From assembly GCA_031292035.1 (NCBI GenBank), contig JARLHX010000398.1, positions 31,357 to 95,356 of the forward strand: a DNA stretch of 64,000 nucleotides, written 5' to 3'. Below, piece by piece: positions 19,561 to 29,317 of the stretch. The stretch comes from Negativicutes bacterium. Lineage in GTDB: Bacteria > Bacillota_C > Negativicutes > Sporomusales_B > JARLHX01. Positions within the stretch are counted from its first letter, which is position 1; each line of letters starts with the position of its first letter. Under the pieces are notes generated by a model. The model was given only the letters and a program-made list of their open reading frames with translations, was not told the origin of the DNA and ran no database searches. Made by a program: the position numbers and the translations under genes.

Positions 19561-21966
19561 TCAATCCTGCTCCTCATACCGCCATCGCCTGAGACGCAGC
19601 GCATTGGTTACCACCGACACCGAGCTGAACGCCATCGCCGCGGCGGCCAGCACCGGCGACAAAAAGCCGGCAGCGGCAATCGGTATACCAACAATATTGT
19701 AAACAAGTGCCCAAAATAAATTTTGTTTGATATTGGTCATGGTCGCCCGGCTCAGGCGAATAGCGGCGACAATCCCCCGCAAATCCCCCCGCATCAGAGT
19801 CACATCCGCGGCCTCCATCGCCACATCGGCGCCGGTGCCCATGGCAATGCCGACATCGGCAGCCACCAAAGCCGGGGCGTCATTGATCCCGTCCCCTACC
19901 ATACCGACGATTTTTCCCTGGGACCGCAGGCGTTCGACCTGCTCAGCCTTGCTTGCCGGCAATACCTCAGCCAGGATATTGGTAATGCCGACCTGCCGGC
20001 CGATGGCTTTGGCAGTCGGCCGGTTGTCGCCGGTGATCAGCCAGAGCTCAATACCCATGGCCTGAAGGGCGGCAACGGCCTGTGCCGCATGCTCCTTCAC
20101 CGTATCGGCCACAGCCACCAACGCGATCAGGCGTTCGTCAGCCGCTACGAACATCACTGTTTTACCGGCTGCCTCCAGCTGCTGCGCTTGTTCCAGGCGG
20201 CCATCCAGCGCCACGCTGTTTTCTTGCAGCAGGCGGCGAGTCCCTACCAGCAGCCTTTTTCCCGCCACCGTTGCCATAACCCCTGCCCCCGGCACCGCCG
20301 AAAATCCTTCGGCTTCACCAGCCAGCGCCACATTGCGCGAAAGCCCGCCCCGGACAATGGCCTGGGCGAGAGGATGCTCAGAAGGCTTCTCCGCCGCTGC
20401 CACCAATCCTAGCAGTTCGTCTTCGCCGTATTCTTCACTCAAAAGTATGATATCGGTCAGCTCCGGCTGGCCTTTTGTGACGGTACCGGTTTTGTCGAGA
20501 ATGACGGCATTCAGCTTATGAGCTGCTTCCAGATGCTCGCCGCCTTTGAACAAAATACCGTTCTCCGCACCCCTTCCCGTGCCCACCATGATCGAAGTGG
20601 GAGTCGCCAAGCCCAGAGCGCAGGGACAGGCAATCACCAGAACCGCAGTCGCGTTGAGGATGGCTCTTTCCAGATTGCCGGGGGCAAACAGGAAAAACCA
20701 CAGCCCAAAGGTCAGCACCGCAGCCGCCACCACCGCCGGGACAAAATAGCCGGAAATCACATCCGCAATCCGTTGAATCGGTGCCTTGGAACCCTGGGCC
20801 TCCTCCACCACCCGGATGATCTGGGCCAGGGCCGTGTCTTTGCCAACCTTTTCCGCCCGGAAACGAAACGCGCCAAACTTGTTGATGGTCGCCCCAATCA
20901 CGCTGTCGCCGGCTTTTTTGTCCACCGGAATACTCTCGCCGGTAAGCATGGCTTCATCCACCGCCGAACTCCCGTCAATAATAACTCCGTCCACCGGAAT
21001 TTTTTCACCTGGCCGGACAATGATTATATCATGTACCCTGACCTGCTCAAGGGGTATGTCTACCTCCTGCCCATCCCTCACCACCAGCGCCGTCTTGGGC
21101 TGAAGTCCCATCAGCTTGCGGATGGCGTCCGAAGTTCTCCCCCGGGCCACAGCCTCCAGCATCCTGCCAAGAATGATGAGCGTGATGATAATGGCTGAAG
21201 TCTCATAGTAGACCATCCCCTGGTTGGTGATGGTGTGATAGAGGCTGAAAAAATACGCCGCACTGGTGCCCATGGCCACCAGCACCGCCATATTGGCCCC
21301 CCCGTTCCGCAGGGCCATAAACGCGTCGCGATAAAACTGGTAGCCGGCGATAAACTGCACCGGAGTGGCCATTGCCAACTGGAAAAGAGGGTGGAAAAGA
21401 ATCGCCGGCGCAACATATTCCAGCATGAAAACATCAGCCAGCATCGAGACAGCCAGCGGCAGGGAGAAAAGGGCGGCCACGATAAACAAACGCCGCTGGC
21501 GGCGGATATCGGCCTCGCGGGCCACCTTTTCACGGTCATGACTGCCTTCTTCCCGCAGCAGTTCCGCCTGGTACCCCGCCGCATCCACAGCAGCAACCAC
21601 CCTGTCTGGTGTCACTTCCGAGCCGGTTTCTACCGTCAAACGGCCCAGAGCAAAATTAACTACAGCCCGGACCACACCGGGAACTTTTGCCGCCGCCTTC
21701 TCCACCCGGCCGGCACAGGCAGCGCAGCTCATTCCCTGGACTGTGAAATCGTGCCGCTCCAGTTCAACGTCATAGCCCAGATCGCGGATTTTGCCGATCA
21801 TGGCCTCAGGCCCGCTCTGAGCCGTATCGTACTCTACCGTCAGCTTGGCGGTGGCAAAATTAACGCCGGCGCTGGTCACCCCAGGCATCGCGCCTACCCC
21901 TTTTTCTACCCGGGCCGCACAGGCCGAGCAACTCATCCCCCGGACTCTCACCGCAAATTTGGTCAT
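19561..21966 (-). CDS. copA: Copper-exporting P1B-type ATPase
   Basis: An 801-residue copper pump. Two N-terminal heavy-metal domains ([12 protein letters not shown] about residues 10-21, [12 protein letters not shown] about 78-90), eight membrane helices, phosphatase motif TGES, copper-site CPC in [12 protein letters not shown], phosphorylation site DKTGT, SEHPLA and [10 protein letters not shown]. Length and order match CopA from Bacillus. It follows csoR with a 12-nt gap and shares its promoter. Exports Cu(I) from the cytoplasm when CsoR releases the operator. No copZ chaperone gene is adjacent, but the pump has two metal-binding domains. Confidence 0.96.
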   Translation of the reverse strand: MTKFAVRVRGMSCSACAARVEKGVGAMPGVTSAGVNFATAKLTVEYDTAQSGPEAMIGKIRDLGYDVELERHDFTVQGMSCAACAGRVEKAAAKVPGVVRAVVNFALGRLTVETGSEVTPDRVVAAVDAAGYQAELLREEGSHDREKVAREADIRRQRRLFIVAALFSLPLAVSMLADVFMLEYVAPAILFHPLFQLAMATPVQFIAGYQFYRDAFMALRNGGANMAVLVAMGTSAAYFFSLYHTITNQGMVYYETSAIIITLIILGRMLEAVARGRTSDAIRKLMGLQPKTALVVRDGQEVDIPLEQVRVHDIIIVRPGEKIPVDGVIIDGSSAVDEAMLTGESIPVDKKAGDSVIGATINKFGAFRFRAEKVGKDTALAQIIRVVEEAQGSKAPIQRIADVISGYFVPAVVAAAVLTFGLWFFLFAPGNLERAILNATAVLVIACPCALGLATPTSIMVGTGRGAENGILFKGGEHLEAAHKLNAVILDKTGTVTKGQPELTDIILLSEEYGEDELLGLVAAAEKPSEHPLAQAIVRGGLSRNVALAGEAEGFSAVPGAGVMATVAGKRLLVGTRRLLQENSVALDGRLEQAQQLEAAGKTVMFVAADERLIALVAVADTVKEHAAQAVAALQAMGIELWLITGDNRPTAKAIGRQVGITNILAEVLPASKAEQVERLRSQGKIVGMVGDGINDAPALVAADVGIAMGTGADVAMEAADVTLMRGDLRGIVAAIRLSRATMTNIKQNLFWALVYNIVGIPIAAAGFLSPVLAAAAMAFSSVSVVTNALRLRRWRYEEQD

Positions 21967-21978
21967 CTTCTAACTTCC

Positions 21979-22248
21979 TCACCTGATAAATTTTTTGGCG
22001 GCATCGATGAGTTCGTCAATCACCGCTGCGTCGCCCTGTTGCACGGCATTTACCACGCAGCCTTTGGCGTGGCTCTCCAAAAGAGTCAGCCCGACGCTGG
22101 TCAGCGCCGCCCGAGCCGCCTGCACTTGAATCAGAATATCGATACAATAGCGATCCTCAACCAACATCCGCTGAATGCCCCGTACCTGGCCTTCGATTTT
22201 TTTCAATTGGTTAAGCAGTTTTTGTTGTTCTTTTTCTGTTCTACGCAT
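21979..22248 (-). CDS. csoR: Copper-sensing transcriptional repressor
   Basis: An 89-residue helical repressor of the CsoR/RcnR family. The Cu(I) ligands Cys35, His60 and Cys64 are all present (EDRYCID; ESHAKGC). The ATG at 22248 is chosen because GGAGGAAGT precedes it and this matches family length; an upstream ATG would add 22 residues encoded by the operator itself. Cotranscribed with copA. A near-perfect palindromic operator and a sigma-A promoter lie directly upstream, so the operon should be autoregulated by copper. Confidence 0.94.
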   Translation of the reverse strand: MRRTEKEQQKLLNQLKKIEGQVRGIQRMLVEDRYCIDILIQVQAARAALTSVGLTLLESHAKGCVVNAVQQGDAAVIDELIDAAKKFIR

Positions 22249-22262
22249 ACTTCCTCCATACC

Positions 22263-22279
22263 ATACCCTAGTAGGGTAT
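22263..22279. promoter_or_regulatory. CsoR operator
   Basis: Perfect palindrome ATACCCTA-G-TAGGGTAT, 6 nt downstream of the -10 box and 14 nt before the csoR start codon. It matches the TACCC/GGGTA half-sites of known CsoR operators. Confidence 0.8.
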
Positions 22280-22285
22280 ATAAAA

Positions 22286-22314
22286 ATCATAGCAATCTTA
22301 TTGCCGATTGTCAA
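22286..22314 (-). promoter_or_regulatory. Sigma-A promoter of csoR-copA
   Basis: On the minus strand TTGACA (22314-22309), 17-nt spacer, TATGAT (22291-22286). The expected transcription start falls at the edge of the CsoR palindrome, giving direct occlusion by the repressor. Confidence 0.8.
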
Positions 22315-22470
22315 TCAATCAACATCTTGTATTATTTTCAATGATATTGAAATAATTATACAAATTAAGGTAGCTACTGTGAATTTTCAGCAGGTATTTG
22401 GCAAATCGCGTCAAATAACTTCTTATGAGGGCATTAAGGAAAAGTTGCCCCCTTTGCTTGGGAGGTAGTC

Positions 22471-24486
22471 ATGGAAAACAGAACGAAAGCAAAAAAATAC
22501 ATTACTGGTGGGGTTACTTTTCCTCGCCAATTTTTTACGCCTGTCGATTTCGCGGTTTTTGACCAAGCTAATGACGCTATTTTCCTCCATGATGCCCGGA
22601 GCGGAGCCGTCATCAACATTAATAAAAAAGCCTGTGAGCTTTACGGATACTCGCCCGAAGATTCGCGGACTCTGACCCTGGCGGCTTTGTATCCCTGCGA
22701 ATTCCCATACTCGGCAGAGGAAGCCTTGCCCCGGATTCAACGAGCCGCCGCAGGCGAAGCCCAACTGGTCGAGTGGAAGACCAAAACCCGGACCGGCCGA
22801 GAAATTTGGTTCGAAATCAGTCTGAAACTAATTGGTATTCATAATCATGAAATGGTTTTGGCTATAGCCCGGGACATTACCCGCAAAAAACTCACTGAAC
22901 AACGGCTGCAAATCCAGAATAACTATTCAACCCTTCTTCAGGAAACCTCGCTGGCGATTATGAACAGGCTGGATCTCAACGATCTCCTGACCACCCTTGT
23001 AAGCCACGCCGGTACCCTTCTCGGGACCAATCATGGTTTCATTTATCTGGCCAACTCTGAAACCACCCTGCTGGAACTCAAGGTCAGCACCTCGTTGCAA
23101 GATACCTTCCTGAGCCCGCGCGTCAAACCGGGGGAAACGCTGGCCGGCAAAGTATGGCAAACCGGCGAGCCCATGGTCGTCCAAAACTATGCCACCTGGA
23201 GCGACCGTTCGCCCTCCACCCCGGAATATGTCCGGGCTATGATCGGTGCACCGCTGAAATCGGACAGCCAGGTAGTCGGCGTGATCGGACTCTGCTATTT
23301 GGACGAAGAATATCTCTTCCGGGATGACGAGATTGCCCTGTTTAGCCGTTTTGCCGAACTGGCGTCCATCGCTCTTGATAATGCCCGGCTTTATACCACC
23401 GCCCACAGCGAACTCACCGAACGGCGTCGCGCCGAAGCCGCCCTCCAGACCAGTGAAGAGCGCCACCGGGTGCTGTTTAACAGTGTCCATGATGCCATTT
23501 ATGTCACCGAAATCACGCCTGATGGTCTGCCTGGCCGGATCATCGAAGCCAATGATACCGCCTGCCATCTATTGGGCTATTCCCGCGACGAACTTCTCCG
23601 CCTGACTACTGCCGATATCGTGCCTCTGGAGCACCGCGGCGACGCTCAGGAAAGAATGGCGATGCTCCACAACGAAAAACATGTTCTGATTGAAAGTGTT
23701 CACATCCCCAAGGAGGGCAGCGATATCCCGGTCGAAATCAACTCTCATTTGCTTTCGCTGGATAATCAGCCCTGCATTTTATCCATCGTTCGCGACATCA
23801 CCGAGCGCATCCGGTCAGAAAAAGAAATTGCCCGGCTTGACCGGCTGAATTTAATCGGGGCGATGGCCGCCGGCATCGGTCACGAAATACGCAATCCGCT
23901 TACTACGGTACGCGGTTTTCTCCAGATGCTCACAAGCAAAGAAGAGTGCCTGCCCCACCGAGAATACTTTGAACTCATGGTCCAAGAACTCGACAGGGCC
24001 AACTCCATCATTACTGAATTCCTGTCACTGGCCAAAAATAAATCGATCGATCTGAGGCACGGCAATCTGAATACCATCGTCAACATTGTCCTGCCACTGC
24101 TGGAAGCCGGCGCCATTCTCTACGACAAAACCGTCAAAACCGATTTGGCTGAAATCGTCGAAACTCCCATGGATGAAAAGGAAATCCGTCAATTGGTTCT
24201 CAATCTAGTTCGCAACGGACTGGACGCCATGCCCCCTGGCGGCATACTGACCATCCGTACGGCTGCCACTGACAAGGAAGTCATCCTCTCTGTCCAAGAC
24301 CAAGGGAAAGGCATCCCGCCAGATGTCGCCGACAAAATCGGTACTCCCTTCTTTACCACCAAAGAATACGGTGTAGGGCTGGGCTTGGCGGTATGCTACA
24401 GCATCGCCGCCCGCCATAACGCCTCCATCACCTTTGACAGCGGTCCTACCGGCACAACCTTTTCCGTTCATTTCCGGCTGCGTTGA
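22471..24486 (+). CDS. Cytosolic PAS-GAF-PAS sensor histidine kinase
   Basis: A 671-residue kinase without membrane helices. PAS about 25-140, GAF about 160-310, second PAS about 325-455, HisKA with GIGHEIRNPLTTV, HATPase with NLVRNGLD, DQGKGIP and GVGLGLAVC. The kinase half matches the membrane kinase at 8067-10052 closely and carries the same HE[VI]RNP box of sporulation-type orphan kinases. GGGAGGTAGTC precedes the ATG; an independent terminator follows. No cognate regulator nearby. Input signal unknown, probably a small cytosolic ligand through GAF or PAS. Confidence 0.92.
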   Translation: MENRTKAKKYITGGVTFPRQFFTPVDFAVFDQANDAIFLHDARSGAVININKKACELYGYSPEDSRTLTLAALYPCEFPYSAEEALPRIQRAAAGEAQLVEWKTKTRTGREIWFEISLKLIGIHNHEMVLAIARDITRKKLTEQRLQIQNNYSTLLQETSLAIMNRLDLNDLLTTLVSHAGTLLGTNHGFIYLANSETTLLELKVSTSLQDTFLSPRVKPGETLAGKVWQTGEPMVVQNYATWSDRSPSTPEYVRAMIGAPLKSDSQVVGVIGLCYLDEEYLFRDDEIALFSRFAELASIALDNARLYTTAHSELTERRRAEAALQTSEERHRVLFNSVHDAIYVTEITPDGLPGRIIEANDTACHLLGYSRDELLRLTTADIVPLEHRGDAQERMAMLHNEKHVLIESVHIPKEGSDIPVEINSHLLSLDNQPCILSIVRDITERIRSEKEIARLDRLNLIGAMAAGIGHEIRNPLTTVRGFLQMLTSKEECLPHREYFELMVQELDRANSIITEFLSLAKNKSIDLRHGNLNTIVNIVLPLLEAGAILYDKTVKTDLAEIVETPMDEKEIRQLVLNLVRNGLDAMPPGGILTIRTAATDKEVILSVQDQGKGIPPDVADKIGTPFFTTKEYGVGLGLAVCYSIAARHNASITFDSGPTGTTFSVHFRLR

Positions 24487-24492
24487 CCGACG

Positions 24493-24521
24493 AAAAAAGC
24501 GCCCTAGGCGCTTTTTCTTTT
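24493..24521. terminator. Bidirectional terminator between convergent genes
   Basis: AAAAAAGCGCC-CTA-GGCGCTTTTT plus a T tail; it separates the kinase gene from the convergent HD-GYP gene and is A/T-flanked on both sides. Confidence 0.85.
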
Positions 24522-25603
24522 TATCCGCTATATTCCACTGCAACAATAAAACTTGTCAGCTGTTTCAGGAGATCGACAATCTGCATGCTTTGGACCGGCT
24601 TCCCACCCCGGTCGAACAGCAATTGAACCTGGGGACGGGTGGGACACTGGGGGTGGGCTGACACGACGACCCCTACTTCTCCTGTATTCAGGGTCACTGT
24701 CGCATTTTTCGGGTACACGGTGACCGCCGCCGAAAATGCACTGACCACTGTTGGCGAAAAGTCATTTTGCTGTCCGTTGATAATCAGTTCTACGGCATGA
24801 TAGGGTGGCAGTCCGGAGCGGTAGGGTCGGTCAGCGGCTACGGCGTCGAACACATCGGCGACTGCAGTGATCTGGGCGTTGATATGAATGGCATCCTGAC
24901 ACATGTGACCCGGATAGCCGGCCCCATTCCAGCGCTCGTGGTGTTGCAGAACACAGACACTGACCTCCCATGGAATAACGACCCCTTTCAACATCTCGAA
25001 CCCCAAGCGGGGATGCTGCTTAACCAAGCCATATTCAGCGTCAGACAAGCCGGTTGTTTTATTGACAATACCGCCGGGAATCTTGACCTTGCCCATATCG
25101 TGCAACAAGGCTCCAAGCACCAGTTGCCTGAGCGCCTGGACGCCAAGACCCAATTGTCTGCCGATCAACGAGGCCAGGATTGCCACGTTGACGCAATGGA
25201 CATAGGTATAATTGTCATGATTGCGAAGTACATTCAGATCGACGTAAAGCTTCACGTCCTGTTCGACAACACCCAGAATATCTTCCACTAGTATCATCAT
25301 CTCATCAAGCTGCTCAGGGCTCACAATCTCGATCGCTTGAAAGAGGCTTTGCAGACGGGTTAACGTATTCTGGTATATGGCGCGCGGAAAAATTTTGCAT
25401 TCCCATTCCTGCCATTGGGTACGTAAAATATGAACCTCACGCCGGCCGAGAAGATCCCTGACCAGTGGAGTGATAAAATGACCTTTGGCCAATAAAAGTC
25501 TGCCACAACGGTCGAAAAGGTCCCTCGGACTATACTGAATTTCCGTGAATTCCGGCAGATCATATGGTTCCAGAACATAATCCGCACGCCATGTGTTCAT
25601 CAT
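24521..25603 (-). CDS. HD-GYP domain protein, second copy
   Basis: A 360-residue protein of the HD-GYP family (cyclic di-GMP phosphodiesterase type). HD pair in ALLHDMGKVKIP; second motif LQHHERWNGAGYPG, close to the canonical HHE..DG.GYP but with Asn replacing the Asp. An N-terminal domain of about 130 residues of unknown ligand precedes it. It shares the general plan of the protein at 2049-2993. GGGGTGA stands just before the double ATG at the start. Confidence 0.86.
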   Translation of the reverse strand: MMNTWRADYVLEPYDLPEFTEIQYSPRDLFDRCGRLLLAKGHFITPLVRDLLGRREVHILRTQWQEWECKIFPRAIYQNTLTRLQSLFQAIEIVSPEQLDEMMILVEDILGVVEQDVKLYVDLNVLRNHDNYTYVHCVNVAILASLIGRQLGLGVQALRQLVLGALLHDMGKVKIPGGIVNKTTGLSDAEYGLVKQHPRLGFEMLKGVVIPWEVSVCVLQHHERWNGAGYPGHMCQDAIHINAQITAVADVFDAVAADRPYRSGLPPYHAVELIINGQQNDFSPTVVSAFSAAVTVYPKNATVTLNTGEVGVVVSAHPQCPTRPQVQLLFDRGGKPVQSMQIVDLLKQLTSFIVAVEYSG

Positions 25604-25780
25604 TCACCCCGTCACTGTGCTCCCCATACCGCCACAACATCCCGTCTCCGCTGGCGGCACCTCTATTCTGCTCGCCGGACTACTCTTATGAAATATTATA
25701 TTCGACAATTTTTGGCTTTTCCCTCCAAAAATGCCCACATATTCAAATGCCAGGGCATATATATCCTGCCGAAAAAACAG

Positions 25781-27802
25781 CTATTTTTTTTGATTGTCAA
25801 CAAGGAGGGATAGCGCTTGCTGGACGACTGCGCCGGCAGTCAGGCCGAATTCACGCACCAGATCGGCATAGGGCGCTGAAGCGCCAAACCGGTCGATGGT
25901 GACAATCCTGCCGGCATCTCCGCTATACTTATGCCAGCCTTGTGACGAGCCGGCTTCCACCACCAGACGGGGCACTCCTGCCGGCAACACTGACTGGCGG
26001 TATTGGTCCGTCTGCTCTTCAAACAACTGCCAACTAGGCATGCTCACCACCTGGACGGCGATATTAGTCTCAGCCAAGCGGGCGGCTGCAGCCAGACAGG
26101 TATGCACTTCCGAGCCGCTGGCGATCAGGACAAGTTCTGGGCGGTTGCCAGGAGCCGGCTGTAGGATATAAGCCCCGCGGCCGAGGCCTTCAGCCGGGGC
26201 ATAAACGGTGCGGTCCAGGGTCGGTACATTTTGCCGGCTGAGGATGAGCGCCACCGGTCCCGGAGTTTCTATCGCGCAGCGCCAGGCCTCGGCAGTTTCG
26301 TTGGCATCTGCCGGCCGGATCACAGTGAGCCCTGGAATGGCCCGCAGCGCCGCCAGTTGCTCGATCGGCTGGTGGGTGGGACCATCCTCCCCCAGGCCGA
26401 TGCTGTCATGGGTAAAGACATAGATGACCTTCAGTTTCATGAGCGCCGCCAGACGAATGGCTGGACGCATATAATCCGAGAAGATCAGAAAAGTCGCCCC
26501 GAAAGGAATAAGGCCTCCATATAGCGCCAATCCATTCAGGATACCGCCCATGGCATGTTCCCGCACCCCAAAATGAATATTGCGTCCGGCGTAGTTTCCG
26601 GCGGTGAAATCATCGGCACCTTCCAGCAGAGTTTTCGTCGACGGAGCCAAATCGGCTGAACCGCCGAGCAAATTGGGCAAGGCCTTGGCCAGTTGGTTGA
26701 GGGCCAGACCAGCCGCCACCCGGGTAGCCATTCCTTTTTCGTCGACGGGAAATACGTGGCTTTCCCCACCAGTAACTGCCGGCACTTTTTTGCTCATCCA
26801 TTGCCGCCACTCGGCCGTCAGCTCGGGATAAGTCTGTTCATAGCCTTCGAATTGCTGCTGCCACTGTGCCTCCCAAACGCCGCCAGCTACGACCGCCTGG
26901 CGAAAATGTTTCAAAATGTTCTCAGGTACCAAAAACTCCGGTTCTTGCGGCCATCCTAACCTTTCCTTGGTGAGTGCCACCTCTTTTGCGCCAAGCGGTT
27001 CCCCGTGAGCCGCACTGGAATCCTGGCGGTTGGGGCTGCCATAGCCAATATGGGTGCGGACAATAATCAGTGAAGGCTTTTCCTCTTCTGCCCTAGCCCG
27101 GCCGATGGCGGCAACGATAGCAGCAACGTCATTACCGTCTGCCACCGTTTCCACCTGCCAGTTGTAAGCCTCGAATCGCCGACCCACATCTTCGGTAAAG
27201 GCGATCGAAATATTTCCTTCTATCGAAATGTCGTTGGCGTCATATAAACAGATCAGTCGGCCCAGCCCTAAATGCCCGGCTAAAGAGGCTGCCTCATGGG
27301 AGATACCCTCCATTAGATCACCGTCGCCGGCGATCACATAGGTAAAATGGTCGGCAAGGAGAAATCCGGGACGGTTAAAACGGGCGGCTGCAAAACGCTC
27401 CCCCATCGCCATTCCCACCGCATTGGCCAGTCCCTGGCCGAGCGGCCCGGTGGTGGTTTCCACCCCGGGAGTATGTCCGAATTCTGGATGGCCTGGTGTT
27501 TTGGAACCCCACTGACGAAACTGTTTGATGTCTTCCAGAGACAAATCATAGCCTGTCAAAAACAGCAGTGAATAAAGCAACATCGAGCCGTGTCCGGCTG
27601 ACAAAACAAAACGGTCCCGGTTCCACCAGCGCGGATTACGCGGATTGTGGCGCAGATATTTCGTCCATAGGGCATAGGCCAACGGCGCCGCCCCCATGGG
27701 CATACCCGGGTGTCCAGACTTGGCCTTTTCTACAGCATCCACCGCCAGGAACCGCACGGTATTGATAGCCATCTGCTCAAATTCAGCTTCATGGTTAGCC
27801 AT
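25781..27802 (-). CDS. tkt: Transketolase
   Basis: A 673-residue full-length transketolase of the pentose phosphate pathway, transferring two-carbon units between sugar phosphates with thiamine diphosphate. Visible motifs: [39 protein letters not shown]...ND (ThDP-Mg motif), HTIGYG-like [17 protein letters not shown] with catalytic Glu, and [15 protein letters not shown]. The ATG at 27802 is preferred over an upstream one by homology and by a GGGAAGTGG site. A long leader (27803 onward) lacks genes. Note a separate split transketolase pair at 40895-42680. Confidence 0.95.
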   Translation of the reverse strand: MANHEAEFEQMAINTVRFLAVDAVEKAKSGHPGMPMGAAPLAYALWTKYLRHNPRNPRWWNRDRFVLSAGHGSMLLYSLLFLTGYDLSLEDIKQFRQWGSKTPGHPEFGHTPGVETTTGPLGQGLANAVGMAMGERFAAARFNRPGFLLADHFTYVIAGDGDLMEGISHEAASLAGHLGLGRLICLYDANDISIEGNISIAFTEDVGRRFEAYNWQVETVADGNDVAAIVAAIGRARAEEEKPSLIIVRTHIGYGSPNRQDSSAAHGEPLGAKEVALTKERLGWPQEPEFLVPENILKHFRQAVVAGGVWEAQWQQQFEGYEQTYPELTAEWRQWMSKKVPAVTGGESHVFPVDEKGMATRVAAGLALNQLAKALPNLLGGSADLAPSTKTLLEGADDFTAGNYAGRNIHFGVREHAMGGILNGLALYGGLIPFGATFLIFSDYMRPAIRLAALMKLKVIYVFTHDSIGLGEDGPTHQPIEQLAALRAIPGLTVIRPADANETAEAWRCAIETPGPVALILSRQNVPTLDRTVYAPAEGLGRGAYILQPAPGNRPELVLIASGSEVHTCLAAAARLAETNIAVQVVSMPSWQLFEEQTDQYRQSVLPAGVPRLVVEAGSSQGWHKYSGDAGRIVTIDRFGASAPYADLVREFGLTAGAVVQQALSLLVDNQKK

Positions 27803-27952
27803 AAAATCCACTTCCCTTCTGTAACCTATATTTGACACCCGCGCCAGCATCCCTTGCCTGTTTATCGCAGCAAAAATATATGGACCTGTAGGCGCGAATT
27901 TTGTAATATCGCCTTGTATCTTTTCCGCACTTGTGATATATTAAACATAGGC
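27803..27952. other. Leader region of the transketolase gene
   Basis: 150 nt of AT-rich sequence between the start codon and the candidate structured element. Likely holds the transketolase promoter; no clear boxes were fixed. Confidence 0.35.
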
Positions 27953-28219
27953 ACCATCCTTACAGCGACTTCAGGTTTTTACAGTTTTGCAAGAATGTCT
28001 GGAAGTGTTTCCCAGTTTCTGCAAGTTGTTGACCAGTCCAGAGGGTTGTGTTTTTTGTTTTAGTATCAGTCCAGTTTCCAGATCAAATTAACGACCGATT
28101 ATCTCAAGCAAGCAAGTGTAATCGCGTTTCATGGAGGGTTTTTCAGCTGTCAGTACAACAATGGCTGTAAGGATGGTCGCTTTGGGGGGAGAAGGTGAAA
28201 ACCTTCTCCCTTTGCTTTA
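27953..28219 (+). ncRNA. Candidate structured non-coding RNA with terminator
   Basis: A perfect 14-bp inverted repeat (ACCATCCTTACAGC at 27953-27966, GCTGTAAGGATGGT at 28164-28177) encloses about 200 nt containing smaller hairpins and a TCTGGAA/TTCCAGA pairing. Ten bases later comes a strong plus-strand hairpin GGGAGAAGGT-GAAA-ACCTTCTCCC followed by T-rich sequence (28187-28219). A closing stem plus terminator in a gene-free gap is what a stand-alone RNA such as 6S-like RNA looks like, but I could not match a family. Alternatives: structured leader of tkt on the minus strand, or a small inverted-repeat element. Confidence 0.4.
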
Positions 28220-28289
28220 ACCTCGTTCTACTCGCCGTCGGCGGAAAACAAGATTGGTTTCGCTGTTGCTACTTCCCTGACAGCGCTGA

Positions 28290-28676
28290 TTATTCGGGAG
28301 AAGACTGCAGTTTGCCCCGTAAATATTCATCGACCGCCCCACCCAATATCCGCTTACGGTTGGCAATGACGATGCAGGGAATTTCCCCTGTTTTCAGCAA
28401 TCGATACAGGGTGGACCTGCCAATTCCCAGCACTTTTGCCAATTGAGCCGGCGAATAAATGGTAACATCGGTTTTGTCACTCTGGCGTTCGGCAATCTCC
28501 TCCGGGCCTTCGTCTTCTGTCCACAGCAAGTTCTGGCGGCGCGGTCGGTTTATCCTGCGCTTGCCTGACTGGATCATTTCCCTCTCCAATGCTTTGATCA
28601 GACCGTCAGCAGTAATCTGGAACTGACGCAAACATTCGACAAAACTGCGCATTCTCAAAAAAGTATCATTGTCCAT
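28290..28676 (-). CDS. Excisionase-like helix-turn-helix protein
   Basis: A 128-residue protein. The C-terminal half (about 75-125) is a MerR-like/excisionase-family helix-turn-helix: YSPAQLAKVLGIGRSTLYR, then the wing with ANRKRILGGAVDEYL. The N-terminal half is basic and unassigned. AAAGGAGGCAGATAA precedes the ATG. No integrase, recombinase or phage gene is near, so it is either a stand-alone regulator or a relic of a lost mobile element. The DNA target is unknown. Confidence 0.75.
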   Translation of the reverse strand: MDNDTFLRMRSFVECLRQFQITADGLIKALEREMIQSGKRRINRPRRQNLLWTEDEGPEEIAERQSDKTDVTIYSPAQLAKVLGIGRSTLYRLLKTGEIPCIVIANRKRILGGAVDEYLRGKLQSSPE

Positions 28677-28717
28677 TTATCTGCCTCCTTTATACGTCCT
28701 ATGCTAAAATAAATAAA

Positions 28718-28739
28718 ACACGGCCTGCTGCGGTCGTGT
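28718..28739 (-). promoter_or_regulatory. Terminator-like hairpin in the leader of the excisionase-like gene
   Basis: On the minus strand ACACGACC-loop-GGCCGTGT is followed by TTTATTTATTTT, 40 nt before the start codon. No minus-strand gene lies upstream to be terminated, so an attenuator role is possible. The rest of 28677-28980 shows no gene that I accept. Confidence 0.45.
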
Positions 28740-28980
28740 CTGTTAACAAACAATCATCAAATATAATGTGTGTCAGCTTAACGCTCTTATTTCGCGTTAT
28801 TACGGTCGATTCCTGCAACTACTTTACTTTTTCCCAAAACAGGAGTATAGTTAATAATGCCCAAACAAAAATGGCCTAGCGATCTTAGTTTAGTGTTCTT
28901 CTCAAACTATTATTGTGGAATGGGAAGCCATGATTCCTGCAGCAGCTATTTTGGGTAATAGATTTGAGGAGGCTATCAAT

Positions 28981-29277
28981 ATGAATCAAGACAAAAACCT
29001 GACCTGCCGCGAGTGCGGCGCCGACTTCGTGTTCACCGCTTCGGAACAAGACTTTTTCGCCGAAAAAGGGTTCACCAACGAGCCAGGCCGTTGCCCCGAA
29101 TGCCGGGCAGCCCGCAAGCAACAGGGCGGCTTTGGTCGCGGCAGCCGTCAACCTCGCGAAATGCATCCTGCCGTTTGCGCAGCTTGTGGCAAGGATACCC
29201 AGGTTCCTTTCCGTCCGAGCGGCGACCGTCCGGTTTACTGCAGCGACTGCTTCAGCCAAAACAATCCCCGCCGGTAA
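28981..29277 (+). CDS. Small zinc-ribbon protein (CxxC, copy 1)
   Basis: A 98-residue soluble protein with four CxxC pairs: CREC, CPEC, CAAC, CSDC, arranged as two zinc ribbons separated by a Gly/Arg-rich linker. The segment ASEQDFFAEKGFTNEPGRCP is shared exactly with the second copy at 59326-59637, as is VPFRPSGDRPVYC. The family is common in Firmicutes and Chloroflexi and probably binds nucleic acid or zinc, but no function is established. The ATG at 28981 is chosen because GAGGAGG stands 8 nt upstream; a longer frame has no such site. Confidence 0.85.
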   Translation: MNQDKNLTCRECGADFVFTASEQDFFAEKGFTNEPGRCPECRAARKQQGGFGRGSRQPREMHPAVCAACGKDTQVPFRPSGDRPVYCSDCFSQNNPRR

Positions 29278-29286
29278 TTAAAAAAG

Positions 29287-29311
29287 GCTCCCCTAACGGG
29301 GAGCTTTTTTA
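29287..29311. terminator. Terminator between the zinc-ribbon gene and gyaR-like gene
   Basis: GCTCCCC-TAAC-GGGGAGC followed by TTTTTT on the plus strand, with AAAAA before it, so it can stop both convergent genes. Confidence 0.88.
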
Positions 29312-29317
29312 TTTGCC

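Noticed and set aside
27953..28177. Interpretation of the 14-bp inverted repeat as a miniature transposon
   Set aside because: No target-site duplication flanks it and no second copy was seen in the window; the RNA reading fits the adjacent terminator better.
28857..28958. 33-codon plus-strand frame upstream of zinc-ribbon copy 1
   Set aside because: Its AGGAG site is 12 nt away, it has no coding look and its end overlaps the ribosome binding region of the real gene.
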